DNA of 64,000 bases from Polynucleobacter acidiphobus. Lineage in GTDB: Bacteria > Pseudomonadota > Gammaproteobacteria > Burkholderiales > Burkholderiaceae. Location of the stretch: NCBI RefSeq assembly GCF_003065385.1, contig NZ_CP023277.1, forward strand, positions 262,019 to 326,018, read 5' to 3'. Below, piece after piece: positions 28,281-37,427 of this stretch; within the stretch, counting starts at the first letter, position 1, and every line of letters begins with the position of its first letter. The notes under the pieces were generated by a model that worked only from the letters and a program-made list of their open reading frames with translations, did no database searches and had not been told where the DNA came from. The translations under genes were made by a program, and so were the position numbers.

Positions 28281-28629
28281 GGAGCCTAGCGAATGCATTA
28301 CAGAGCATGACCACCCAGGTGAGCGATGGCCCCTCGGGCGGATGCGCAGAAGGGACTACCGCAACAAAATTTAGTGCAGCAGCTATGCCGGCAGCATCAT
28401 GGGGTGTGGGAACTGAAGCCCGGGAGCGGGCATTAGCGGGCTTGAGTAGCTTTAATCATGAAATTTGAATCAGGTATTTAGTGATTATTTCAAATAACGT
28501 TTGTTCAAAAATTGAACAAACGTTTCAAGAAGTCTACAATAAGCTAGGTCAACCAAAATAGTGCGACAGAGCGGTATCCTATTCGAAATAAACAAGTGCT
28601 AGAAACAAAAATATTTAATGCAAATATAG
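28281..28629 (+). other. Region between the two MarR regulators
   Basis: About 350 bases. The first 190 are GC-rich and contain a 63-codon frame (28277-28468) of Ala/Gly/Ser-rich composition that I do not believe is a gene. The rest is AT-rich and holds the operator-like palindrome and promoter of the second regulator. Confidence 0.4.
28497..28540 (+). promoter_or_regulatory. 12-bp-arm palindrome overlapping the promoter of the second EPS MarR gene
   Basis: Arms ACGTTTGTTCAA (28497-28508) and TTGAACAAACGT (28512-28523) are perfect reverse complements with an AAA spacer. The right arm contains a plausible -35, TTGAAC (28512-28517), spaced 17 bases from TACAAT (28535-28540). A protein bound here would occlude RNA polymerase. 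The inner TGTTCA-N5-TGAACA is shared with 27686-27702. Confidence 0.75.
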
Positions 28630-29016
28630 ATGCAAAATTCACTCAACAATTTAGTCAATAATTTATCCATGACCCGTAAAGAAGAAATTTCTTTTCGGGT
28701 AATGCGCTTCTTGCAAGAAAACCCTGATCTCACGCAGCGTGAACTTGCTGAGAAACTAGGTATCAGCCTCGGTAGCGTTAACTACTGTCTCAAGGCGCTT
28801 ATGGAAAAAGGAATGGTGAAGATGAAAAACTTTGCCAATTCTAAGAACAAGTTTGGCTATGTCTACGTGCTCACTCCTGCTGGTCTTGAAGAAAAGGTTG
28901 CCATTTCCCACCGCTTTCTGCAGCGCAAGATGGATGAGTACAAGATGCTGAAGATGGAGATTGAGGTACTTAGTGCAGAGGTTGTTGAAAACATTCAACA
29001 ACCAAATTCTCCATAA
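28630..29016 (+). CDS. EPS-associated MarR-family transcriptional regulator (second copy)
   Basis: 128 residues, paralogous to the protein at 27792 but without its N-terminal extension. The HTH is RVMRFLQENPDLTQRELAEKLGISLGSVNYCLKALMEKGMVKM, the wing NSKNKFGYVYVLTPAGLEEK, and the C-terminal helix FLQRKMDEYKMLKMEIEVL. It is followed after 49 bases by pseB, so it may control or be co-transcribed with the pseudaminate genes. Its AT-richer coding contrasts with its paralogue, arguing for separate acquisition rather than a recent local duplication. Confidence 0.88.
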   Translation: MQNSLNNLVNNLSMTRKEEISFRVMRFLQENPDLTQRELAEKLGISLGSVNYCLKALMEKGMVKMKNFANSKNKFGYVYVLTPAGLEEKVAISHRFLQRKMDEYKMLKMEIEVLSAEVVENIQQPNSP

Positions 29017-29065
29017 AATTTTTTAATTATCGTTTTGAATACAAAACCAAATTTGTGGAACCCCA

Positions 29066-30064
29066 ATGCTCAAAAACTCAATTGTCCTTATTACTGGAGG
29101 AACAGGCTCTTTTGGTAATACCTTTGTGCCCATGACGCTGGCCAAATACAGTCCAAAAAAAATAATTATCTTCTCGCGTGACGAGATGAAACAATGGGAT
29201 ATGGCAAAAAAGTTCCAGGGTGATAGCCGTGTACGCTTTTTTATTGGCGATGTTCGAGACAAAGAGCGCCTGTACCGCGCCTTGGACAGTGTGGACTACG
29301 TTGTTCATGCAGCCGCCACCAAAATTGTGCCTACAGCTGAATATAATCCTTTTGAGTGCATCAAAACTAACGTCAACGGTGCCATGAATCTTATCGACGC
29401 TTGTATCGACAAAGGCGTCAAAGGCGTGGTAGCGTTATCTACCGACAAGGCTAGCAGCCCCATTAACCTTTACGGCGCCACTAAGCTCACGTCTGACAAA
29501 CTGTTTGTCGCTGGCAACGCCTACTCCGGCGAGCATGGCACCCGTTTTTCTGTTGTGCGTTATGGTAATGTCATGGGTTCACGTGGTTCGGTCATTCCGT
29601 TTTTCTTGTCCATTCGCGACAAAGGCGTGCTCCCCATTACCGACGAACGTATGACTCGCTTCATGATTTCTTTGGAGCAAGGGGTAGAGTTGGTTTGGCA
29701 CGCTTTCGAAGATATGGTTGGTGGCGAAATATACGTCAAGAAAATTCCGTCCATGAAGGTGACTGACCTGGCACGTGTTGTTGCCCCCGAATGCAAGCAA
29801 GAATTAGTCGGCATTCGGCCAGGCGAAAAACTGCATGAGCAGATGATCGGCGCCGAAGACGCATACTATACGTTTGAGTACCCTGAGCATTTCAAAATTC
29901 TTCCCACCATCAACAATTGGGGCAGCAGCCCCGAGCGAATCAAAGATGGAAAAAAAGTGCCCGAGGGCTTTGTCTACTCTAGCGACAACAATGCCGTTTG
30001 GATGGCTGAATCTCAGTTACAAGCTTGGATTGAAACCAACCGCGAAAAAATTGGGAGAATTTGA
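29066..30064 (+). CDS. pseB: UDP-N-acetylglucosamine 4,6-dehydratase (inverting) PseB
   Basis: First step of CMP-pseudaminic acid synthesis. 332 residues, extended SDR: LITGGTGSFGNTFVPMTL at the N-terminus, IIIFSRDEMKQWDMA, ATKIVPTAEYNPFECIKTNVNGA, and the active-site region STDKASSPINLYGATKL. The membrane helices of the large FlaA1/WbpM class are absent, which supports PseB. It is followed with overlap by pseC. Confidence 0.95.
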   Translation: MLKNSIVLITGGTGSFGNTFVPMTLAKYSPKKIIIFSRDEMKQWDMAKKFQGDSRVRFFIGDVRDKERLYRALDSVDYVVHAAATKIVPTAEYNPFECIKTNVNGAMNLIDACIDKGVKGVVALSTDKASSPINLYGATKLTSDKLFVAGNAYSGEHGTRFSVVRYGNVMGSRGSVIPFFLSIRDKGVLPITDERMTRFMISLEQGVELVWHAFEDMVGGEIYVKKIPSMKVTDLARVVAPECKQELVGIRPGEKLHEQMIGAEDAYYTFEYPEHFKILPTINNWGSSPERIKDGKKVPEGFVYSSDNNAVWMAESQLQAWIETNREKIGRI

Positions 30065-30066
30065 TA

Positions 30067-31227
30067 GTGATTCCTTATGGTAGCCAGGATATCAGCCAAG
30101 CTGACATTGATGCGGTCGTGGCTGCACTGCAGTCAGATTTTCTGACTCAAGGCCCTCAAGTGCCCCTGTTTGAACAAACCGTAGCTAGTCACGTTGGCGC
30201 CAAACATGCGCTTGCAGTCAACAGTGCCACCTCTGCTTTACACATAGCCTGTCTGGCGCTGGGTCTTGGCCCTGGTGACTGGCTCTGGACTACCCCTGTA
30301 ACTTTTGTGGCCTCGGCCAACTGTGGCTTGTACTGTGGCGCCCAAGTGGACTTTGTTGACATAGATCCACGTACCTACAACCTATGCCCCAAAGCTTTAG
30401 AGTCCAAATTGCTTGCCGCCCAAAAATCAGACAAACTGCCCAAGGTGGTGGTGGCAGTGCATCTGTCTGGCCAGCCTTGCGACATGACAGCCATCCGCGT
30501 GTTGGGCCAAAAGTATGGCTTCAAAATTATTGAAGACGCCTCGCACGCAATTGGCGGGAAATACAAAGGCGAACCTATTGGTAATGGTCGCTACAGCGAT
30601 ATTACGGTATTTAGTTTTCACCCGGTCAAAATTATCACCACCGCCGAAGGAGGTATGGCCCTAACTAATAGTGATGAGTTGGCAGTACATATGGGATTGC
30701 TGCGCAGCCACGGCATTACTCGCGACACAGCACAAATGACACACGCACCAGACGGCCCCTGGTACTACCAGCAAATTGGTTTGGGCTTTAACTACCGAAT
30801 GACCGAATTGCAAGCAGCTCTGGGTTTGAGCCAAATGCAGCGGCTCGACATCTTCGTGGCCCGCCGTCACCAACTGGCCCAGCGCTATGACCAACTACTT
30901 GCCGCTTTACCGGTAACCACACCTTGGCAGCAAACGGACAGCTATTCGGGGTTACACCTCTATATTATCCGCTTGAAGTTGGACAAGATCTGCAAAACCC
31001 ACCGCCAGGTTTTTGAATCACTCCGCGAGCAAGGTATTGGCGTTAATTTGCACTACATTCCAATACACACCCAGCCCTACTACCAGCGAATGGGTTACAA
31101 AATGGGTGATTATCCACAGGCCGAAAAGTATTATGCTGAGGCCATCAGCCTGCCTATGTATCACACTCTGAGCTATATCCAGCAAGACCAGGTGGTGGCC
31201 GCACTGCAGCGAGCCCTGGCCGTATGA
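30067..31227 (+). CDS. pseC: UDP-4-amino-4,6-dideoxy-N-acetyl-beta-L-altrosamine transaminase PseC
   Basis: A PLP aminotransferase of the DegT/DnrJ/EryC1 family, about 386 residues. Visible: ALAVNSATSALHIACLALGLGPGDW, the EDASHAIGGKYKG aspartate region and the PLP-lysine segment FSFHPVKIITTAEGGMA. The GTG at 30067 is well placed behind GGGAG (30053-30057); a TTG at 30061 overlapping the pseB stop is the alternative. Product numbering follows the Helicobacter/Campylobacter pathway. Confidence 0.94.
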   Translation: MIPYGSQDISQADIDAVVAALQSDFLTQGPQVPLFEQTVASHVGAKHALAVNSATSALHIACLALGLGPGDWLWTTPVTFVASANCGLYCGAQVDFVDIDPRTYNLCPKALESKLLAAQKSDKLPKVVVAVHLSGQPCDMTAIRVLGQKYGFKIIEDASHAIGGKYKGEPIGNGRYSDITVFSFHPVKIITTAEGGMALTNSDELAVHMGLLRSHGITRDTAQMTHAPDGPWYYQQIGLGFNYRMTELQAALGLSQMQRLDIFVARRHQLAQRYDQLLAALPVTTPWQQTDSYSGLHLYIIRLKLDKICKTHRQVFESLREQGIGVNLHYIPIHTQPYYQRMGYKMGDYPQAEKYYAEAISLPMYHTLSYIQQDQVVAALQRALAV

Positions 31228-31925
31228 GACTGGCTATTATTCCAGCCCGAGGCGGTAGCAAGCGTATACCGCGCAAAAACATCAAGTACTTTTGCGGCAA
31301 CCCTATAATCGCCTGGTCCATTGCCGCTGCGCAGCAAAGTGGGTGTTTTGACCGCATCATCGTTAGCACCGATGACGCCGAAATCGCCAAAATTGCCCAG
31401 GCTCACGGCGCGGAATCGCCGTTTGTGCGCCCGTCCGAACTGTCGGATGACTACACCGGTACTATCCCTGTGATTGCACACGCTGTTGCCTGGCAAAACG
31501 CTAATGGACAAGCGGTTACTCAAGCTTGCTGTATTTACGCCACAGCACCCTTTGTGCAAGCGCAAGATCTGCAGCGCGGTCTGAACGTGTTGAAAACCAG
31601 CGGTGCGCAATATGCCTTTTCTGTGACGAGCTATACCTTTCCTATCCAGCGAGCCATTCGCATCACTTCCGAACAGCGTGTGGCCATGTTTCAGCCAGAA
31701 CACTTTACCACTCGCTCGCAAGACTTGGAAGAGGCTTGGCACGATGCTGGCCAGTTTTATTGGGGGGAGGCTAGTGCTTGGCTGGCTTGCAAGTCTCTGT
31801 TCAGTGAAGATGCCGCACCCGTCTATCTTCCGCGTCATCGCGTTCAGGACATCGATACACCAGAAGACTGGCAACGTGCAGAATGGCTTTTTATGGCCAT
31901 GCAACACCAACAAGGTCTAGCCTGA
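31224..31925 (+). CDS. pseF: Pseudaminic acid cytidylyltransferase PseF
   Basis: Activates pseudaminic acid to CMP-Pse. 233 residues of the NeuA/KdsB fold: LAIIPARGGSKRIPRKNIKYFCGNPIIAWSI, VSTDDAEIAKIA, and the late RHRVQDIDTPEDWQRAEWLF. It starts within the pseC stop (ATGA) and ends within the pseG start. Confidence 0.94.
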   Translation: MRLAIIPARGGSKRIPRKNIKYFCGNPIIAWSIAAAQQSGCFDRIIVSTDDAEIAKIAQAHGAESPFVRPSELSDDYTGTIPVIAHAVAWQNANGQAVTQACCIYATAPFVQAQDLQRGLNVLKTSGAQYAFSVTSYTFPIQRAIRITSEQRVAMFQPEHFTTRSQDLEEAWHDAGQFYWGEASAWLACKSLFSEDAAPVYLPRHRVQDIDTPEDWQRAEWLFMAMQHQQGLA

Positions 31926-33046
31926 TGCACATTACCTTTCGTGCCGACGCTTCGCTGCAAATTGGTACGGGCCATGTTATGCGCTGCCTGACCTTAGCCG
32001 ACGCGCTGCGTGAGCGCGGGGCAATCTGTAGCTTTGTGTGCCGCCCGCATCAGGGACACTTGATGGCACTGATTAACCAGCGCGGCTATCGCGTCTTAGC
32101 ATTGCCTAAGCTTCTAGAGGGCTCCGAGCTCAACCCGAACGGCACAGCGCATGCCCACTGGCTGTGCACGGACTGGACTACGGATGCGCAAGACACCCAA
32201 CAAGCGTTAGCTGCGGACACGGGCGACCAGCCTGTGGACTGGCTAGTGGTGGATCACTACGCCTTGGATGCACGTTGGGAAAAAACGCTGCGCCCACAAG
32301 CCAAATGCATAATGGTCATAGATGATTTAGCCGATAGGCCGCACGTTTGCGACCTCTTGCTTGACCAGAACCTGGGCCGGAAAGACGAGGATTATATCGG
32401 CTTGCTCAATGGGAAACCCGTAACTTTGATTGGCCCGCAATACGCGCTGCTGCGCCCCGAGTTTGCGGCGATGCGAGCACAAAGCCTAGAGCGGCGCCAG
32501 AGCCCTCACCTGCGTCGTTTGCTCATTACTATGGGCGGAGTAGATAAAGATAATGCTACCGGTCAAGTGCTGGCGGCGCTGCAAAGCTGCAACTTGCCTG
32601 CTGACTTGAGCTTGACTGTGGTTATGGGGCTACATGCGCCATGGCTAGTTCAAGTGCGAGCACAGGCAACACAAATGCCTTGGTACACCGAAGTGTTGGT
32701 GGGGGTGGATAACATGGCTCAACTGATGGCTGAGTGTGACTTGGCTATTGGCGCGTCGGGCAGTACCTCTTGGGAGCGGTGTTGCCTGGGCGTGCCGACC
32801 ATTCAGATTGCACTGACCCAAAATCAAGTAGCTATTGGGCAGGCGCTAAGTAATTCCGGCGCAGCTCTCGCGGTAAAAGGTAATGCCATTGCGCAAACGC
32901 TCCCAAATCTTGTTCGCACTGTGGCAAATGCGGACAAGCTTTCCGCTATATCTTTGGCATCAAGTTCGATTACGCAGGGCAAGGGTACATTACTTGTATC
33001 CGACTTCATGAAAAGAGTATATGAAAATCACAATATTGTGCAGTGA
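31925..33046 (+). CDS. pseG: UDP-2,4-diacetamido-2,4,6-trideoxy-beta-L-altropyranose hydrolase PseG
   Basis: Removes UDP in pseudaminic acid synthesis. With ATG at 31925 (sharing a base with the pseF stop, TGATG) it has 373 residues. A GT-B-like fold: FRADASLQIGTGHVMRCLTLADALRERG at the N-terminus, the VDHYALDARWE motif, ITMGGVDKDN, and the nucleotide-binding end CDLAIGASGSTSWERCCLGVP. The open frame extends upstream into pseF but without homology. Confidence 0.93.
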   Translation: MHITFRADASLQIGTGHVMRCLTLADALRERGAICSFVCRPHQGHLMALINQRGYRVLALPKLLEGSELNPNGTAHAHWLCTDWTTDAQDTQQALAADTGDQPVDWLVVDHYALDARWEKTLRPQAKCIMVIDDLADRPHVCDLLLDQNLGRKDEDYIGLLNGKPVTLIGPQYALLRPEFAAMRAQSLERRQSPHLRRLLITMGGVDKDNATGQVLAALQSCNLPADLSLTVVMGLHAPWLVQVRAQATQMPWYTEVLVGVDNMAQLMAECDLAIGASGSTSWERCCLGVPTIQIALTQNQVAIGQALSNSGAALAVKGNAIAQTLPNLVRTVANADKLSAISLASSSITQGKGTLLVSDFMKRVYENHNIVQ

Positions 33047-33668
33047 CCCACAGCACCCTATAAATTCATACATCCAACGCTGGGTAGAAGCGCAAGTGGG
33101 TATGCATGAGATCGATATCGTTCAGAAGAAATCACAGCTGCGCGGTGGGGATATTTTGTTTTTGATTTCTTGTTCGGAAATTATCAACGCAAGTGATCGG
33201 GCCCAATATGATGCTTGCCTTGTGCTGCACGCTAGCGATCTACCCAAAGGCAGAGGTTGGAGCCCCCACATTTGGGCGCTAGTGCAAGGTGCAGAAATGA
33301 TTACCTTATCCATGCTTGAAGCAGAAGACAAGGTTGACAGTGGTCGCATTTGGCACAAAATGCATATTAGCGTACCAAAGCACGCCTTATGGGACGAAGT
33401 TAATCACTTATTATTTACTGCTGAAGTGGACATGATTCAGTATGCGATTCAAAACTACGCACTGGTAACACCACAAGATCATATGGAAACGGACCAAGCG
33501 ACCTATTACTCTAAACGCACCCCGCAAGACAGCCGGATTGATCCATACAAAAGCATTCAAGAGCAATTTGACTTGATACGTGTGTGCGATCCGAACCGAT
33601 TCCCTGCCTATTTTGAATACCTGGGCCAACGTTATATCTTGAAGCTGGAGAAATCCAATGAGAAATGA
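33021..33668 (+). CDS. Formyltransferase-like protein of the pseudaminate cluster
   Basis: 215 residues with the core of the formyl_trans_N fold: DILFLISCSEII, LVLHASDLPKGRGWSPHIWAL (compare the HGSLLP-RGAAP loop of methionyl-tRNA formyltransferase) and AEDKVDSGRIW, which supplies the catalytic Asp. The catalytic His and Asp are present, but the usual Asn two residues before the His appears replaced by Val. It starts 26 bases inside pseG and overlaps pseI by 11 bases, so it belongs to the operon. It occupies the place where PseH is expected; it may N-formylate the sugar. Confidence 0.75.
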   Translation: MKITILCSDPQHPINSYIQRWVEAQVGMHEIDIVQKKSQLRGGDILFLISCSEIINASDRAQYDACLVLHASDLPKGRGWSPHIWALVQGAEMITLSMLEAEDKVDSGRIWHKMHISVPKHALWDEVNHLLFTAEVDMIQYAIQNYALVTPQDHMETDQATYYSKRTPQDSRIDPYKSIQEQFDLIRVCDPNRFPAYFEYLGQRYILKLEKSNEK

Positions 33669-34719
33669 AATCAATATCGCAGGCCGAAAAATTGGACCTG
33701 CTTACGCCCCTTATGTGATTGCCGAAATGTCGGCTAACCATAACGGCAACATTGAGACAGCGTTTCGCATTATTGAAGAGGCCAAAAGGGCAGGTGCGGA
33801 TGCCATTAAGATGCAAACCTACACGGCTGACACGCTCACGCTAAACTGTGATTTGCCTGACTTTCAGATCAATGACGGGCTTTGGGCGGGACGTACTCTA
33901 TATGAGTTGTACGAGTGGGCACACACTCCCTGGGATTGGCACAAGCCTTTGTTTGAACATGCTCGTAAGCTCGGTATAACCATCTTCAGCTCGCCCTTTG
34001 ATAACAAGGCCATTGACCTGTTAGAAGACCTTAACACCCCTGCATACAAGATTGCGTCTTTTGAGGCGGTAGATCTACCACTTATTAAATATGCGGCTAG
34101 TACACGTAAACCAATAATTATTTCCACAGGCATGGCCGATGCGGAAGAAATTGCCGAAGCCATTCAAGCCGCCCGCGAAGGTGGTTGCAAAGAGCTTGCG
34201 GTGTTGCATTGCGTAAGCGGCTACCCTGCACCCGCAGAGGATTACAACCTTCGAACTATCCCCGACATGATCGAGCGTTTTGGTTTGGTTACGGGCTTGT
34301 CTGATCATACGTTAGACAACACGACTGCGATTGCCAGCGTGGCACTAGGAACCAGTTTGGTAGAAAAGCACTTCACACTTGATCGTTGCGGTGGGGGGGC
34401 AGATGACAGCTTTAGCTTGGAGCCTGTCGAATTGGCTAACCTTGTTACCAGTCTAAAAACTGCATGGAAAGCTTTAGGCAATATAGATTATGGACGCAAA
34501 TCCAGCGAGCAAGGAAGTGCCAAGTTTAGACGGTCGCTTTATTTTGTTAAATCGCTTGAGGCTGGCGAACCTATACCTAAAGATGCGATTCGAAGTATCA
34601 GACCTGGATTTGGTATTGCACCCAAGCATATGGAAAGAATAGTTGGAGCTATTCTAAAGTCAAGTGTAGATATTGGAACTCCTGTTTCATGGGAAATTTT
34701 AGAAATAAATCACTCTTGA
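33658..34719 (+). CDS. pseI: Pseudaminic acid synthase PseI
   Basis: Condenses the trideoxy-sugar with phosphoenolpyruvate. 353 residues: NeuB-type barrel (IAEMSANHNGNIETAFRIIEEAKRAGADAIKMQTY; IFSSPFDNKAIDLLEDL; ISTGMADAEEI; GLSDHTLDNTTAIASVALG; VEKHFTLDR), then a C-terminal SAF domain ending IGTPVSWEIL. The GRTLYELYEWAHTPWDWHKPLFE segment separates PseI from NeuB. It is the last gene of the Pse block. Confidence 0.95.
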   Translation: MRNEINIAGRKIGPAYAPYVIAEMSANHNGNIETAFRIIEEAKRAGADAIKMQTYTADTLTLNCDLPDFQINDGLWAGRTLYELYEWAHTPWDWHKPLFEHARKLGITIFSSPFDNKAIDLLEDLNTPAYKIASFEAVDLPLIKYAASTRKPIIISTGMADAEEIAEAIQAAREGGCKELAVLHCVSGYPAPAEDYNLRTIPDMIERFGLVTGLSDHTLDNTTAIASVALGTSLVEKHFTLDRCGGGADDSFSLEPVELANLVTSLKTAWKALGNIDYGRKSSEQGSAKFRRSLYFVKSLEAGEPIPKDAIRSIRPGFGIAPKHMERIVGAILKSSVDIGTPVSWEILEINHS

Positions 34720-34899
34720 GTTACTGACTGCGCGGAATGGTAAAGCCTCTTGGGTCAATATAACTTTAAGTTAATTTTTTAATAAAAAATCGATATTTCA
34801 AAATAAATCTGAAAATAAAATGGCTTTCAAATTTTAAAAAATAAATTTAATTAAAATTAGATAAAAACTTATATTTATAAAGCATTAATCCAAAGTCAA

Positions 34900-36588
34900 A
34901 TGAATGAGCTCCTTAAAGTAATTAATTTAATAAAAAAAAATAATAAATCAGGGCTGCTGACTTTGACAATAGTTCTAACTACGTCAGTAGGCCTCTTTGA
35001 AATCTTTTCTCTAGGAGTAATTTATTATTTAATCAAAATACTCCTAGATGATCAAAATAAATTAAAATTTATAGAGGAAATTGAACAATATTTAGAAATT
35101 AATATATTGCAAGATAGTATTTCTGGATTATTAGTAGCTTTAATTGTTTTATTAACAATAACCAAGGCGGTGGCATCATTACTGGCCACATATTTCCAGC
35201 AGACGCTCGTATTTAATACTGCCGTTAATGTGTCCAGTGAGCTCTTTTTGAAGTACACATCCCAGTCGTATAGTTATTTTGATAAAAAAGGATCCTCCTA
35301 TTTTCTAAGAAATTTAACAAGTGAAATTAATCAGTTGATCGACAATGGACTCCTGCCCACAGTAACATTATTAACCGAAAGTATTTTAGCGGGATTGCTT
35401 GTAATCGCTCTCATAACTATAAATCCGAGTGGCGCTTTAATTTTTTCTTCTGTAATATTTTTATATTGGAGTTTAAATAATAAAATAACTGGAAATTTGT
35501 TGACAAAATGGGGTCGAATACGTCAAATCCTAGAAAAAGAAAGAATCGAAGGAATTCAGGCTACATTTGAAGCGATCAAGGAAACAATTTTATATTCTCT
35601 ACAAGAGCGTCAAAAGAATGAATTTAGAAATCGAACACAAATCACATTTGACCTCCTGAAAAAACATGTTTATTTGCAGCAAATACCAAAAAACTTGCTA
35701 GAACTAATAGCTTTTTTGACAATAATTTATCTGGCAACATCGACGCAAAATAAAGAGGGTGGTGATATTGTTGCTTTTGTAACAATATTTACGGGAATAC
35801 TTATAAAACTAATTCCTTCAATGCATCGGATCACAAATTCGTTTAATTCATTGAAATATTCTAAAGATGCCATCAAGACAATTACAGACGGGCTTGAATT
35901 AGATGTAAGAAAAAGCTATTTTGACAAAAAAAAAGAATCAGCTTTATCTAATGAAATTGAAATTAAGATGGTGGGGGTAAGCCTTTTGCTTGGCGAAAAA
36001 AAAATAATTGAAAACTTTAGCCAAGAATTTAAAACTGGAGAGGTGATCGCGATAATTGGTAAAAGCGGAGCGGGAAAGTCAACACTTCTTGATTTAATCA
36101 TTGGATTGAGATCTCCAAATTTGGGAAGTGTTAGATACCACAAAAACGGTGTAGAAGTTAGTTGTAATGAAATATGTGTTGGCTACGCACCGCAATCATC
36201 TTACATTTTCAGTGAAAGCATAGAATATAACATTACCTTAAGAAGAGGTTGTGTCGACAAGGACCTTTTAGACAGATCAATTAATATGACTGGTCTACAT
36301 AATGTAATTGAATCTCAACCAAATGGAATTGATCAAATAATCGGAGTGAGCGGCGTTAGTTTATCAGGAGGGCAGAGACAAAGAATAGCATTAGCAAGAG
36401 CTTTATATCGTTGCCCGGAATTATTGATATTAGATGAGCCGACAAGTGCACTAGACCCAACTTCAGCCGTCGAAATTATGAATAACCTACTACTAATAAA
36501 GAGTACGACATGTTTGCTAATAGTTACACACAGCGATGAAGTTGCAAATATGGCAGATCGAAAAATTGAATTAAAGGAGTTGAAATGA
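34900..36588 (+). CDS. ABC transporter (fused membrane and ATPase), PglK-type polysaccharide flippase candidate
   Basis: 562 residues: an N-terminal six-helix exporter domain (about 1-330) and a C-terminal ATPase with Walker A GKSGAGKST (about 386-394), signature LSGGQRQRIALARAL (about 487), Walker B LLILDEPTSALD (about 508) and the H-loop VTHSDE (about 543). No Wzx flippase is seen in the locus, so this could flip the lipid-linked glycan as PglK does in Campylobacter. The coding is very AT-rich and an AT-rich gap of 180 bases separates it from pseI. Confidence 0.85.
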   Translation: MNELLKVINLIKKNNKSGLLTLTIVLTTSVGLFEIFSLGVIYYLIKILLDDQNKLKFIEEIEQYLEINILQDSISGLLVALIVLLTITKAVASLLATYFQQTLVFNTAVNVSSELFLKYTSQSYSYFDKKGSSYFLRNLTSEINQLIDNGLLPTVTLLTESILAGLLVIALITINPSGALIFSSVIFLYWSLNNKITGNLLTKWGRIRQILEKERIEGIQATFEAIKETILYSLQERQKNEFRNRTQITFDLLKKHVYLQQIPKNLLELIAFLTIIYLATSTQNKEGGDIVAFVTIFTGILIKLIPSMHRITNSFNSLKYSKDAIKTITDGLELDVRKSYFDKKKESALSNEIEIKMVGVSLLLGEKKIIENFSQEFKTGEVIAIIGKSGAGKSTLLDLIIGLRSPNLGSVRYHKNGVEVSCNEICVGYAPQSSYIFSESIEYNITLRRGCVDKDLLDRSINMTGLHNVIESQPNGIDQIIGVSGVSLSGGQRQRIALARALYRCPELLILDEPTSALDPTSAVEIMNNLLLIKSTTCLLIVTHSDEVANMADRKIELKELK

Positions 36589-37427
36589 TTGGAATAAGAA
36601 CCGCATTAAAAAAGTTTAAATTTAATTATTGGCAATCTGGCGAGGTTGCGAGAAGATATCACGAAGCAACAAAATCAACTTCTGACTACACATCTAAAAT
36701 AACCGATGAATATTTAAACATATTAGTGACGAAATTGACTAGAAAATCAAAGATATTAGATCTTGGTTGCGGTACTGGAGCGATAACTCGTCGACTAATT
36801 AATTATGGTCATGATGTAACTGCAGTCGATATAAGTTTGCAAATGCTTGAGCAATTAAAGGCTAGTTGTCAGCATGAAACACTTAAGACTATTCAGGGGG
36901 ATATATTCGCTCTCGAGGCTTTGGTCGAGCATGGTTCGTTTGATGCAGTGGCTACAAGATGGGTAATACCGCATTTCCCGAACTGGATTGCAATACTGCC
37001 GAAAGTGGTCGATGTTCTAAAGCCTGGTGGATATTTTCTATTCGATATAGGAAGTGATGATAACTATACAATTGCTCAAGAAAGGTTTGAATTAGACAAG
37101 CATATATTTGGCTACAATGACGATAACACAAAATTAGGTAAAAACTTTTACGCGAGTTCGGGAATCAAAGAATTAAATAGTATTGCGAATTTTGCTAACT
37201 TTGAGGTGGTATCAATAAATACTTTTGGTTTTTTTAGACAAAATGCAATCATCGCATCAGCTGCTAGAGGTTATGGTTTCGAAACGTATAAAGAAGAATT
37301 TGCCAAGCACTACGAGAACCCTGATGTGAAGAAATTTGTAGATTGGTTTGATAGCCTTATAACGCCTGGATTTCCATACGGAATGGTTAATACCCTTGGA
37401 GTCTTGCTTAAAAAGAATCCTAAATGA
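36585..37427 (+). CDS. Class I SAM-dependent methyltransferase
   Basis: 280 residues. The SAM-binding motif I ILDLGCGTGAITRRLI is at about 57-72, followed by VTAVDISLQML and the later LKPGGYFLFDIG. It overlaps the ABC transporter stop by four bases and the next gene by four, so it is translationally coupled. It probably methylates a sugar or glycan end, by context. Confidence 0.85.
   Translation: MIGIRTALKKFKFNYWQSGEVARRYHEATKSTSDYTSKITDEYLNILVTKLTRKSKILDLGCGTGAITRRLINYGHDVTAVDISLQMLEQLKASCQHETLKTIQGDIFALEALVEHGSFDAVATRWVIPHFPNWIAILPKVVDVLKPGGYFLFDIGSDDNYTIAQERFELDKHIFGYNDDNTKLGKNFYASSGIKELNSIANFANFEVVSINTFGFFRQNAIIASAARGYGFETYKEEFAKHYENPDVKKFVDWFDSLITPGFPYGMVNTLGVLLKKNPK

Noticed and set aside
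28277..28468. 63-codon frame overlapping the end of the first EPS MarR gene
   Set aside because: Ala/Gly/Ser/Thr-rich, no recognisable domain, no ribosome site beyond the coupled ATGA; probably a by-product of GC-rich DNA.
31173..31913. 246-codon minus-strand frame opposite pseF
   Set aside because: Antisense shadow of pseF, with no domain of its own.
31883..31924. Upstream extension of pseG into pseF
   Set aside because: PseG homology begins at the ATG at 31925, which overlaps the pseF stop in the usual coupled way.
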